A DNA stretch of 64,000 bases. It comes from Lunularia cruciata (lineage: Eukaryota; Streptophyta; Marchantiopsida; Lunulariales; Lunulariaceae). Positions 36,238 through 48,900 of the stretch are shown in pieces. The DNA is taken from assembly GCA_948567375.1 (NCBI GenBank), contig OX419759.1, forward strand, positions 10,880,744-10,944,743. Direction: 5' to 3'. The first letter of the stretch is position 1, and the number at the start of each line of letters is the position of its first letter. The notes under the pieces are model-generated. The model was not told the origin of the DNA, made no database searches, and saw only the letters and a program-made list of their open reading frames with translations. Both the position numbers and the translations under genes were made by a program.

Positions 36238-37796
36238 ATGATGGAAGAGTGGCGGACTGTGGCAATGGCATTCGGAGTCATTCTTTTCATTTTTCTGTTT
36301 CGTAAACTTGGATCGACCATGCAAAGGAGTCTACGAGGTCGACGCGCACATCTTAACCAGGTATCCTCTAGTTTTGTTGTGAGGGTCGTGCGATTCTGCC
36401 CTGGTCTTGATTTAGAGATATGCTCGGGTTAGTGGATGGGGAGCTCATAATTTGGTACTGGGTTGTGTGAGGTTTAAGCTGCCGCCTGCTGGCCGTCTCT
36501 TAGAATCAGAAAAGGAAGTAATTTTCTGCAATTTTTCTCAATACCGTAATATGAGAGTGTCGGCCAAGACCTTTCATGGTGCGCAATATGTCTTAATCAT
36601 CACTGCCGAGCTCCAGGAACCGATCTTCCAAGCGGTCTTCCACCCTTCTTAAAGTCCAATCTTAATTTCAATGGTAGAGCAACATTCGAGTCTTGTACGT
36701 TCCTGGATTTGAAGTTGTAGAGAAGTTGTAAATAACCTACTTTCTAATTCTAGGTTTGGTTAAGCTTTTCTTCTGGATCTTTTCCTTCTTATATCGGAAT
36801 GTATGGTGTTGTTCAAAGACGGTGTTCATTTCCATGATCTCAAGGATATCTCAATCATCTGCTTTGTAAAAATTGCAAGAACCTCGTGGAAGAAGCTTGT
36901 CTCTTTTTAGAGTTAGCATAAATGCCCTCGAGCTAGATTAAGGAAATTTTAAATCAAATGAAGGAAACAGAAGAGTGTGGGTAAGTTATCGCCAGAACAC
37001 GACTCTCATGCAGGTCACTTACCGGTGTAGAGAAGAATATCACATTAAAAGAGCTTCCCTGCCCTCGTCACCTTCAAGCCTGTTGTCGCGTGCAGTTGAT
37101 TATCGTAGTTTTCTGCCAGGAATCATGTGGGTGAGGGCAACATGTTGTCGGTTTTGACCTAACATTTAGTGACTTCTATTGTCTTGGAATTTCTTTAGGA
37201 GCTATTGTTGAAGAAGTTAGAATATGGAATCTCTTATTTTAGAGAGCGGTTGTTTGCAGGCTCGTCATCATTTTGTAAAAGCGGCTACATTAGTGGCACA
37301 AGCGAGAAATCCGAAAGCTACAGCTGGAGAAACTCGGTCTCTAGCCGGAACTGCCGTACAAGAAGCTGATCTCGCCATTGGAATAGACCCTAATGATGCT
37401 GCGGTGTATATCGTCAAGAGTCTTGCTCTGGATGTTCTGGGCAAACCGACAGCAGCTGTAAAAGTTCTGGATATTGCCCTGTCAGATCGGGTGAGCAAGA
37501 GTCTAGCAAAAGAAGAAAGAGCTGACACGTTGGCCAAGAGGGCGGAGTTGTTACTGGGTCAGGCCAAAGGGAGAAAGGACAGGTTGATTGATGAAGCGCT
37601 GGAAAACTTGAAGGAATCAGTGAATTTGAGCCCGAAGAATGCTAGAGTATTTCTCATGATGGGCACGTGCTATGAGAAGGTTGGAGCTAATGAGCAGGCA
37701 AAAGAGGCATTCAAGCAATCTCTTCTGTTGAATCCATCACCACTTGATGCCAAATCAGCAGTTGAGAGGATCGAGAGATTGAATCAAAGCGACTAG
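36238..37796 (+). CDS. Membrane-anchored TPR protein, 2 exons proposed, about 232 aa
   Basis: The secure part is 37224-37796 (190 codons from MESLILESGCL), a soluble helical-repeat protein. TPR-like pairs are VQEADLAIGIDPNDAAVYIV, then KAVKVLD-type, then ALENLKESVNLSPKNARVFL and YEKVGANEQAKEAFKQSL. An upstream exon is proposed at 36238-36360, encoding MMEEWRTVAMAFGVILFIFL with a single hydrophobic helix, then a basic stretch, ending at a GTATCC donor. Joining it to an acceptor at 37219-37220 (TTAG before AATATGG) keeps the frame; the acceptor at 37197-37198 would not. If correct, the protein is an N-terminally membrane-anchored TPR adaptor. The domain suggests protein-protein interaction; no specific role can be assigned. 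If the exon is wrong, the gene starts at 37224. Confidence 0.68.
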
Positions 37797-40700
37797 CCCC
37801 CTCATCCTTACGTCATTGCAAGTCGAATGTCTTGAAGGCCTCCAGAATTAACAAGGTGTTCAGATATCTCGTAATTTTTTTGTTTGGAATTGGGGCAGCA
37901 AGATCTTTTTATCCGTGGTTTCTCAACCTGAAGATGTGTACATATTTTTATATGTTGGAACAGAGCTAAAAGAAAGCTTCCAACTGCAAATTTTCAATCT
38001 CTGCAGCGTACGCATGAGCTACAATGTGAGGCATGTACAAGAGTCATCTTCGTATCTCGCTGGGAAATTAGATAATCTCATCAACTGTAGCACTGAATTA
38101 CACTCTCAAGCCTATTCTGCAAATCTCACTCAGCTTCATGGTTGTGTGGACGGAGCGCTAAACTGTTTAACATAAAGCTACCAGTTGCATCGATCACATT
38201 GCGTTCCTTAGAGAGTTTTTCCTGCATTCCGGATAACATCTACAGGTGCAAACTTTCTTGAGCTGAGTCTTCGGCTATGTGGTGAGAGAGTCCACGGAGG
38301 ACTACTTTTGAACAGCTTCAGATGATGAAATTGTCATCGAGATGCTGTTGATGTTGTGGAACCACAACCCCAGGTTGTCCACTTCAAATAAAGTTCTGTT
38401 CTAGCTTATTCAGGTGTAATGAGTAGACTTCTGAAGTTTCTGCTCTACATGAGAAGGAGGATTCTCCGACACCTTATTTTTTCTTCAAGTCCATATTTAT
38501 CAAGATAAGTTAAAGACGTGAAAGTCCGAGAACTCGTACAGACTTAACCCACCCTTCGGCGGAACTTGTGATCTTATGCCACAGGCAGCACTGACTTTTC
38601 ACTACTGTATGGCAGCAGAGAATAGTGTTCAAGGTATAACAAACAGTATAATGTATAACGACTTTGGTGAACTTCTCAGAGTCAGGGCCCTAGTGGGAGT
38701 TTGTTTACAAACATCTAATTCAGAACCGATAGGGAAGCACTCTACTGATGACTATCGAACATCTCTACTCAGAACATCGTCTTCTTCGTTTAGCCAGACT
38801 AAAACGAATAAGGAATCAGAAATTGATCCAATTGTTGGGCATGCCATATTACAAAGTCTGAGCATGCTTTATGATATCTGCTCTTCTGATTGTAGTAAGA
38901 TCATTCGATAGCCATAGCATGTTCTAGTCAGAATCGCTCTCGATCCCATGACTTCCCGTAGTTCGTTAGTGAGCTTCAGTATGACGACTTCCAAACTTCA
39001 CGTACTTGAAGAGGAAGAATCTTGGAATCTCATTTTCAACGAGGTCTTCCCTCATATATGTACGTATCCTGTAATTTCAAATAACATGAGGGACCTGGAT
39101 AGATACATCTGATATTAAATGATAACGATTGGAGCTACAATGGGGAACACTTCTGGCATTGTATGGTCAACTATCCATCATAGTACTTGATGCTGCTAGA
39201 AAAGAAGTGATTTTGATATTCCATGAAAATCAGTGGGAGTTACGATGTGATTACTTGGTCATTTATTACCTTAAATTGTTTGGTTATGAGGATATCTTGG
39301 AAAAATATGCTAATTTGTATGACATGATCACATTGCAAATATTTTGCAAGTATTACGAGCTCTTGACATTTGAAAGAGGATGAAGGTTAATTTACCAAAA
39401 ATTTCCATGTACTGAACATTTTGAAGGTGCTTAATTCCTTAGAAAGTAAAGATAGCGTCTGTTTAACACGCACTCCACCATTGCAATAAATGTAATAATG
39501 TAATAAACAATCAAAGGCTCTTAGCATGAGGAATCCTTGGAATAGTATTTATTGTTAAAGTGAATACAATTTTTCATATCCTCTTTTCCTACTTTAGTTT
39601 TATTTCGACAATTCCCAAGAACAAAGAACGGCATGGAGAAGATTTCAATGGCTGCTTTGTTTAATGGGTTAACCTGGTGTTTGTATCCAGATATTTTGCA
39701 CCTAATAGAGCCCACAAAATTGTAATTAATTTATACGCTCTGAATTAAGTCCTCAATCTAAAGTCTACTTTTGGGCCTCGCTCTGGTACTCCTTTTTCTC
39801 CCCTACCATGATTTTCTTTCTCTTCTAGTATATACATCCTTTCTCTTCTCTTTGAGTTACACACATGTGAAATGAAATGACAACTCAATCAAGGAGTAAA
39901 AGATGCAAATATTCGACGTACAGATAACTCTTTAAACAATAGAAACTCTGATTTGTCTGAAATCATGCGTTCGTTCATTTCTCTTTGAGTTACATGCACT
40001 TCAAATGCAATGACAACTCAATCAATGCGAATATTCGCGTACAGATAGAAAACCTTTGAACAATCGAAACTACAAGAGGCAAGAGCACCAGCAAAACAAA
40101 ACAAAACAAAGCAAAACTCTGTATGGAAGACGGAGAAACCAAACAATGAGATTGACTCTTTCTGTACATGTAAAACAAAAGTTCATCATGATCCATAAAC
40201 CATTTTAAGTCAACAATTTTTGTTGGCATATAGGGGGTCCTTAGAAGGAGAATAGGATACCTTGCTGGAATTCACATGAATAATAAAATCGATTACGCAA
40301 GGAGAATAAAATAGTCCGACACCTTGTTGAAGTTTACATGAATCAATGATGATTATTGTTCAGGAATTAGTTTTCAGAGACCACAAGAGTTTCAAGTACA
40401 GCAAGGAGATTAAGGTATTGTATCGAAAAAATATGTTTTAGGATAACTCTACCTATGTGTATTATGGATTAAAAGGTTCCACAATAAAACATTGATGAAT
40501 GTCAAGAATTGTCATCATAACTTTGATTCAATAAGAGGAACTGCGCTGCTGCGCTACGAGTAAAATTATTAAAATCTCGCGGTAATAATGATGTTGGCTA
40601 AGTTGGATTTGCTTTGGCGTTGAGAGTGTATTCACCTCTTCACTGGCAGGCTATGGTACATGCAAAATCGTCTTGAACTATTTTTGATGTAACCTCCCAT

Positions 40701-42930
40701 CCATGATCGGGTAAAAATATAAAAGGTATAACTCTGACTTCCGATTAATAATAAAAGGAAGTAAGTCGAACTGGAGAACACAACAACTGGAACAAGAACT
40801 CTTGTTTACATTCTACGAAGTGAAGGACCAATTTAGTTGTGGAAATAAAATATTGACTTTTTCATCAATAACTTTAGATAGTGAGCATTTGTTGCTTTGC
40901 CCGTCCTTTGGGTCTCCATGCATGATGCTATAGAAATATATAGAAGGGGAGAGTATATAAATGTAAATAAATAAATATAATACGTTCATTTATAGACCTC
41001 GTCGTTGTTGGTAAATTGGCCACACCTACCTATGCAGATAGTCGTATCTATGGATCTTTGAGTAAAAACAAAAGCTTGGGACCACTTAAAATTACTACGT
41101 ATAAGATAAGAATAAGAATAAGAAGGTAATAAGCCCAAAATAAGAACAGAATTCCCGAGGACTTTGCCTCAAAAATCATGATAACCGTGATAGCAAAAGA
41201 AGCAATCATGTCATAACCAACTACTACTAGACAGAACTCACTTGCCAAGAAATCTCAGACATATTAGTTGATTTGTTTGAAGTATTTATTTTTATTTTTT
41301 AGCATACGTGAGTTTAAACATTACGCTCGAAACAAGCGCAATGAGAAGACACTGTATGAACACGGTTGTTTTGAATCCGGTTAGGGTAGGGTCAGAACCC
41401 ATGGTTAACAGGCGGAAAGAACCATCAGCTTAGCGTTCATTACGACGCTTCATTAAGATGCTGCAGTTAGTTAATTAGTTAATTGGAGGTTATCAAGTCG
41501 TCAACTCCTCCTCCTCCTCCTCCGTCAGAACATGGCATTTCCCTCGTCTCTGTGTTCCAAATTCTTCATGAAGTTCTCATCATCTGCCCAATATAACTTC
41601 ATGTCCTGCATCTTGTGAATGTCTTTTCTTATGTCAAGTGCACAACACAAGAAGAAATGTTGTCCTGTACGTCCCGGATTCTTTGTATGGCAGGGATCGC
41701 AATAATCCTGATTATGATAATCGCCTTGCTTTACTCATGCGGTGGTGTTCTTAGCCCTTTTTGCTCAAGGAAAAAAAGACTCCCCACCACGACAGGACAC
41801 GCGACAAGAGGAGTAATAACCCTGCAAGAATGATACTAATTAATAGTCCTGGGGCTGCACCGTGTCCTGAGATCAACCGACGGATAAACAGGCAATTAAG
41901 GAATGGATTAGCTGTAAGTAAGATACGAACGAGAAAATCATGACAGTCGTATGTCATGAGATACAGCAGCAACAGCAGCAGCTGCTGCTGCTGCTGTTGT
42001 TTGAAGTGGAGTGTATGCGGAGGAGAAGCTGCTGCAAAGGTTTACGGAGAACAGGAAGGGGAACATGAAGTAATGATGATCTGATCAGACAGTCGCTGAG
42101 TTGATCTAAATCTGATGTGAGCAGTGAAGTGAGTGGGAAATCTGAGTGGACGCTGTGTGTGTCTGTGTGTTGTGGCACATGCAAAGTGTGAAGAGTGGGG
42201 TAGCGTGTCTAGGAGAACGCATTCTGTCTGACGGTGACATGTCGATGCTCCACTTTTGTTTATGATGATGATGATGATGATGTTGGTGAGGAGTTCACTT
42301 TCCTGCTGCTGCTTTGAGGAGACGGAGACGTCCGTGGTTAGGGAAGGAAGGAAAGATAGCAGGAGTGGGAGGGACGAGCAATGCCGGGGGAGATTAGAAT
42401 CAGCACACAGTCCGGAGGTTTAGCGGCTCTTGCCGTCAGGAATTGACGCAATTGCGAGTTGTTTGGAACGAGGAAAGAGAGTATGCGGATGGAGGGTTGA
42501 ATGTTAGACCCTGTGCGACCTGCCGTGATTATAACATTGTGGGGATGATGATGTTAATGCGGACAAGTCGAGTACGATTGTGTTGAGTAACGGATACCAG
42601 ACGGGTTGAAGTTGGGAGGAGGCAGGAATGGGGATGAGGGAATATGGAGGCTTAATGGAAGGCGGATGCTTGAAATCGTAGTTGGTGAAGGAAGAGGAAG
42701 AGGCAAAAGGTGGAGTGAGATTGGTCGCAAATATGATTTAGTAAGAGGAGATTCAGGACTATATCATAGTGCAGCTTGCATACAGGGCCTTAACAAGTTG
42801 CGGTAGTGGTCGGCCGGACTGCCGTTAGAATGTGGATTTGGATCAAGCTTGGTAGATAAAGAAGCGCTAGAATTGGCGCTTGTTGTAATTTGGAGGTGTA
42901 AACTTTGACTTCGCTGTGGGTGTGGAGCAC
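37797..42930. other. Long intergenic spacer between the two TPR genes
   Basis: About 5.1 kb without a recognised gene. An ATG frame at 38576-38911 (111 codons, Ser-rich, no domain) is the longest and is not supported by anything else. 41,500-42,900 is richer in purine and in short trinucleotide runs: CTC at about 41508-41520, CAG/CTG at 41964-41999 and GAT at about 42261-42280. It may hold the promoter and 5' untranslated region of the downstream gene. Confidence 0.5.
41964..41999 (+). repeat. CAG/CTG palindrome with 18-bp arms
   Basis: CAGCAGCAACAGCAGCAG (41964-41981) is followed without a spacer by its near-perfect complement (41982-41999, two mismatches). It could extrude a hairpin or cruciform. 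It lies about 930 bp upstream of the TTC39-like start codon. Confidence 0.75.
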
Positions 42931-45900
42931 ATGGCTTCTTCAGATGCTCAAGCGCAGCGTACTGCGGCATCACAAGCCGCTGATGATGCAGAAACTGCTC
43001 TCAAGTAATGCGCATGCTCACAAAATGAAATTTGTGGATACCGTTTGTTCCATTTTGAAACAAAAGTTATGTTATGATTCAGATGAAATCGGAACTGGAT
43101 GTGGCTGAATTTCTGACTCGTCATCGGATGGCTGGTCTCTCACCTAGAATTTATCTTGTTACGCCAGGCTTTTCTTGCAAGGGAAGTTCGATGAAGCAGA
43201 GGCATTCGTCGAAGAAAATGCCAAGACACGGGAGGCAGCTGTTGGTGCGGTCCCTATCTTCACTCATTGCCACGCTGTCATTCTTTTCGCCAAAGCTGGC
43301 ATTACCGGTACTGAGGAGGACAGGTGACTTGTTTGATTAGGTCCTTTCAAGTTCTGAAAACATTTCAATTTCACCAAGATTCTGCTCCCCAAATTCGACC
43401 AGACATTTACAGATAGACGCCTTCCCAAGTAGCTGTGCTCATTGTTCTGTTAGAGCCCATTTTACCGCCGAAACTCTGCTCCGTGTGCTCCAAAACAGGG
43501 GATAGGATTAAGTGCTTCGTAAGACTGACTTATGAATCTTTGTGAGCAGGAAGCAAGCGGCGGAGAGACTTACTGAGGTTGCAACTATGGCTAGAGAGCA
43601 CGTACCCAGCCAAGGCTGGGTTAGAAGTATAGCTGTATGGGGCCTGAGCTATTTCGCAGCTCCTCCACAACCTGACGATATTTCCGAAGAAGAACTTAGC
43701 TGGTTCGTGATCATAGCTGCCAGCACACTGCAGCTCCGTTATCGTGGAAAGAAATACCAACTTCTATGTTCTCTCAATATTATACACTTTAAACTGTTAA
43801 GCACTTGTTGACTAGAATTCCCGTTTACTGATTTTCTTGGTTCATTTAGAATTTATGCGAGGAATGCTGAAACTTATGATTGCTTTGCCTGTTAATCCCA
43901 GTCGCATTATTGAAGCAGAGGCAACCTATTTATCGGCGTTATTGTGCTTTTTCGAGGAGTCAATGGCTTCATTCTTCAAGGTGCCTGTCAAAACTGCTGT
44001 ACTGTTATTTCTTTTAGACGTTACTATTGTTGAAAGGAAGGGGAAGATCGTTGATCTTACAGCAGCACTGGAAATTCAGATACTAAATGAAGTTTCCTTC
44101 TTTTAGGCTGCCCTGCTGATAAGGAAAGCCATTCGTGGGTACAAACATTGCCACACCATCCTTCAGCGCCAGGTACAGCCGCCTTCAAGTTAGAGTAATA
44201 ATTCTGCACAACGGAGAAAGTTGAATTGTAACCTATTTCTCACAATTTCATATTCTCAAGATACAGGCTTTTGATTTCGGTAACTTTTGTCTTTGAAGTG
44301 TAAATCATATTCCACGTCGTTCACTAGGCCGCCAACACGCAGATTGTTGAGTGGAATATTGACACCACGAGAGATCCATGGTTGGAACTTTATGCATTTT
44401 ATGTCTGGAATCAGCAACATGCAAACAGGAGCAAGCATGATGTTGGAGCTGTGCAACTAGGATTTGGCGGTTTCAGCTTGGCAATTTCCTTGCTACCTCC
44501 AAAAATTCTCCGTCTGCTTTCAGTGCTGGGATTTCCTTGTAACAGAAAAGCTGGACTCAATTCTATTAACCAAAGTTTGAGGGGTGGTGGTCTTCGGTCT
44601 TCTGTTGCTGGCGTGTAAGAGTTTCTCTTTTCATCACCTTTTGACCTTTTTAGCCTTTCTGCTACCTTAAAGATCTTGCTAGTGTCTTCCATCAGTTTTA
44701 GCCTAGACTTGCTTTATTCCGTTCACGGGGACTTTACGAAGAAATGTTGGTTGACACCGTCTTCACATTGATCGATGTAAGGAGAATCTAAAAAAAATGC
44801 TCAACCCTATACTTCCTTGACTCCGAATTTTACAGGCTACTTCTTTTCTACCACGTCATCCTTCCTTCTTTCTTCTCCATACCTCAGGTACACAACTGCA
44901 ACTTGAAGCCGATCAATGCATAGTTCCAAGCTTCAGCATTCTTTCCGTGTGGTGGTTCCTAACTGGTCGATTGATGCTCCTGTAATCCTCTGCCCTAGGA
45001 ACGTGAGCAGCATGTGGAATCAGCTGAACATGTCCTTACTATGTTACAAGACTTATTTCCAGGCAGCTTCTTTTTGAGGTGGGTTGGAAAACAGCGAGGA
45101 TCGCTTTTTCAATGGATAGGATGCTTACATTGCATCATCAGATACTTCATCAGCATGCTTACGACTGGGAGGTAGTCATGTTGATCTCCTTGTCTGCATT
45201 TTCCAGTTATGACTTGACTCACTCACCTTCATGTTCCCTTTCGAACGCAGTTTCTACAGAGGGCGGCTGCAAAGACTCAAAGGAGATTTGCAAGGTTCCA
45301 TAGACTGGTTTATGAAACTTGATAAGGTCGGTCAAACTCCCAAGACTCTACTAAGCATTTGATGGACTTGTTCCTTGAGGTTCAAGTATATTCGTTCAAT
45401 ATGTAAGTGGATGCGAATTGTTGAGACCTCATCAGTACTTCAGTTTGAAACTGCGAGTACGTTGAGAGTACAATGGTCAGGGGACAGGGGTGCAACAGTG
45501 GGCTAACTTGGTGCAAAGTTTGGTAGGGAAAGGAGAAATGGTATCATCAGCAAAATTAGAGCAATACACATCGTAATTGATCCGCTTCACTCTGTCTGCT
45601 AGCTCATTTGCTTCTTAGGAGCTGGTTGGGCCTGAGCGTTCATACCCCGCATCTGTTACGATACTTAATCTTTATAAATGCAGGGTCTCCAATTACAACC
45701 AGAGTCGAAATTCTTCAAAGTGCGACATGCATGGGTGTATGAGCTCGGACTTAGTAACATGATGGAACTGGAGGTACTATTCTCAGCTGATCATCCTTAG
45801 ATTCCCATCCTCAACAAAGCGTGTCTGAAAATGGTTCGGCCTAATCGTCAATTTCAGAAGTCTGTGAAGCTACAATGATACGAGGGAGATTATGCCTAAC

Positions 45901-48900
45901 CGAAAACTGTAATATTTTGAAGTGGGAAGTTGCAGAAAAGTTTTGGACGGAACTTCAGCAGGACAGTGTTTGGTCACCAGCCTTTTTCGCGTATGTTCAT
46001 GTGAGTGTCAGTACAATATATGGTTCCCCTTGTCCGAGTTTCCGAAATCCAAGGGTTATGTGAGCGGTAAAACCTAGTCAAGTGTGCAGATACAGTTCAG
46101 AGGATCAAAGCTTGTTAATAAAGGAACAATGAGGTCGTCTAGGTTTTATAATAAGAATTTTGGTACCAGTAAGGACCCATGTGCAGTACGCCATCTCTTT
46201 GCGAGTGAAAGCATCATAGCATACGGATAGGGACATTGTGTCATTTAGAGTCTACTGACGGTACATTATTAGGTATCATTGCCCTAATTGATAGAACTAT
46301 CAGGAAGCATAAACTTCAGTCTTTTTGAACAGTTTTGTCCCTTCGTAGCTCACAACAGTAGAACGGCGCTGTTTGAGCTGCAGGGTGCTTGTCTTTGCAT
46401 GCGCGGGGAGACCAAGGCAGCTGCTGATAACTTCGCTAAGGTTCAAAGTTGGCTCTTCTGGAAGATGTTACCTTCCTCTTCGTCTTTTTCTTACTCAAGA
46501 CGTGACCGTTTAGTAATCGTAATCGAGTTCTGCTGGTAATTTTGATATCTTCTTTGATGTGAACCACTTGAAATGTTTGAAGTATTTTCGAGGGGCATGG
46601 TCTAATATTTATTCAACTAACTGACAGGTCAAAGGGCTTATGAGGGGTATGTTTTCTGGGCGAGTTTTAGCAGAGGAGCAGTATGCGTCCAGAAAAGTAA
46701 GTTCCATGTTTAACGTGCCATTTGGCTATCTGCTGGATTCTTGTCGTTGTCTGCCTACTCTGGGTTTGTTGTCTTAAATTCCTAGCATTCACTTGGTCCT
46801 CACACTTAATGTCAACCATGAACAGAGTTTATCTGATACATTTTCTTTAGTTGCGTCTTGGATCTGTGTCCTCTGCTTACATAAATGTCAGGAGCGGATA
46901 CTTTTATGTCGGCAAGAACCTAGTCGTCCGATGTCCACGATCGCAAGTGTCCAATATTTTGCCTTCATTTTCCCATGTCAAAAGTGAATCTGTCTGTATG
47001 TTTTAGTCCATCTTATCTCTGGTTTCGCTTTGTTCTGATTTTTGAACCAACGGAGTAACATTTTTGACGCAGATCAAAGATCATGCTCTCGACAGCGAAG
47101 AAGGAGTCAAAAGCCTGCAGGGTCAATTAAGTGGTGTTGAGTTTCTGTATCTTTGGAACTCCTTTCCTCAGGTTCGATCAACTCGTCTCTGTTATAAGCA
47201 GTTCTTTATATGGAACAATACTAAAACAAAGCATAACTTTCCGAAAGATTCTCCTATAAGAAGGAAGTCTGCAATTGGCTCTTCAACAGTGCTGATTAAC
47301 AAGTGTCCGCCGGTGAAAATTTCAGATCTACCCAAACTAACGGAAGGCGACAATGCTTGGTAGAGACCAAAAATGTTTTGTCCTAAGTAAAGTGGACCAA
47401 CGTAAGGGATATTCGTACAGCATATTACTACAAGATCCAATGTGTTTTGCAGATGTCTCGTGAGAAGCTTGAGGAAGTCATAAGGATCATAGAGCAAGCA
47501 GAACAAAAGCTAAGCCTGCCCGAGGATCAGGGGAGCGGAGAGAAAGGACTTGGGGGTGACGAAGCGGCCTCAATCGCCGAGGGAACGGAAGATGAGGTAC
47601 AAGAGCATGCTGTGAAAAACTAGTAAAACGTTTTGGCCACTCCTTTCCGTTCATGGGGATAACTGAAATTTGCTTCATACAAGTTAGCGGGGATACAAGA
47701 GTTTGTGAGTAAAATCCTTTTAGAGGTTTACCTTGGTAGGACCTTTCATGATGTGATGACCTTGTAGGCAATGCTCTCTGTGCTCGTCTCACAGCTCTCT
47801 GCGCCTAATGTAATACCCGGGCAGAAGTAGACGGCATCCTATACTAACCTATCAAAGGAGCCTCGGGCATGACTTGAAACTTAACCATCTATGCTATCAA
47901 ATAATCCGAAGGCACTTGTGCTCAACCCAGTAACAACAATTAAACCTCCGATTACCTTCAGGCAGTTGAACTGTCACGTGTGGCAAAGTTAACACCATCC
48001 AAGCCCGGAAGAGATATCAAACTGAAGTGGCTTCATATATTCTACATTGTGACCTCAGACAGGTTCCCAATCATCAGTGACAAGAACAGGAAAAACAATT
48101 GACCATCTGAACTGTCAAGGAACTGGAAGGAAACGATGCAATGGATTCTGCAAGGCTGAGGTAATCGAGTACATGATTATGAATACAAGGAAAGAGGAGT
48201 GAGCGAAGTATGTGCAATATATGTGAACTTTGTTTGCCTGGAGACTTCTAGTGAAAGTCTAGCTACTTCCTTTCGGCTTTTGTGGTTGAAGGATTCATGC
48301 TGACTTAGGGCATGTTGGATATACACTTTCTCTGTCCTGATACACTCCCTCGGCTACGGCGTCCATGATATAGGATGTTTGTGAGTAGGGAGTCTACCAC
48401 GAACACAAGTCTGACGTAAGTCGTTAGTATTCAAAGCCACACTTGCTCGCACGGATCCTCGTCTGCAGGTAGTATATGCTTCACTTGTGACTCTGTGTGA
48501 CGGACAGTAGTTCGGAACTGCCTCATCAGAGCACTATCACGATGACAGAGTCATGCCCTCTCTTGCATGTTTCGGGGTGTATGCACTGTGCTTAAGTAAC
48601 GGGTTCTGCAATCCATCACTGAGGAACGATATAGGAACTAAGCAGTCGCTTACGGGACGTAAATCAGACCAAATATTGAGGGGAGTCTTTCTGTAACGCA
48701 TGTCTTTTTGTAATTTTATCCGCCTTTGCCGTTTTGCATCCCATTCATGCTTTTTGAGCCGTACCGCAATAAGCGAGATTTCAAGAACTTCAGCCATTCA
48801 GTACGCGGAGATTAACATCTTCCTGCTTGGTCTCTTGCCAGCAATTTTGAGTGCCACTGACAAAACAACTAGCTCACATGAATTGCAGGTTGGCCGTTTC

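Noticed and set aside
41615-41833. A 72-codon frame with a membrane-like helix
   Set aside because: It opens with GTG, has no homologue I know and lies in triplet-rich spacer; the helix alone is not enough.
43074-43167. Exon candidate MKSELDVAEFLTRHRM upstream of exon 2 of the TTC39-like gene
   Set aside because: Exon 1 (ending 43004, phase 2) joins exactly to the acceptor at 43167, giving ALKLFLQGKFDEAEA without it.
44700-44776. An extra exon candidate between exons 6 and 7 of the TTC39-like gene (reading LALFRSRGLYEEMLVDTVF)
   Set aside because: Including it breaks the phase; joining 44614 directly to 44836 restores the family sequence LLLFYHVILPSFF in frame.
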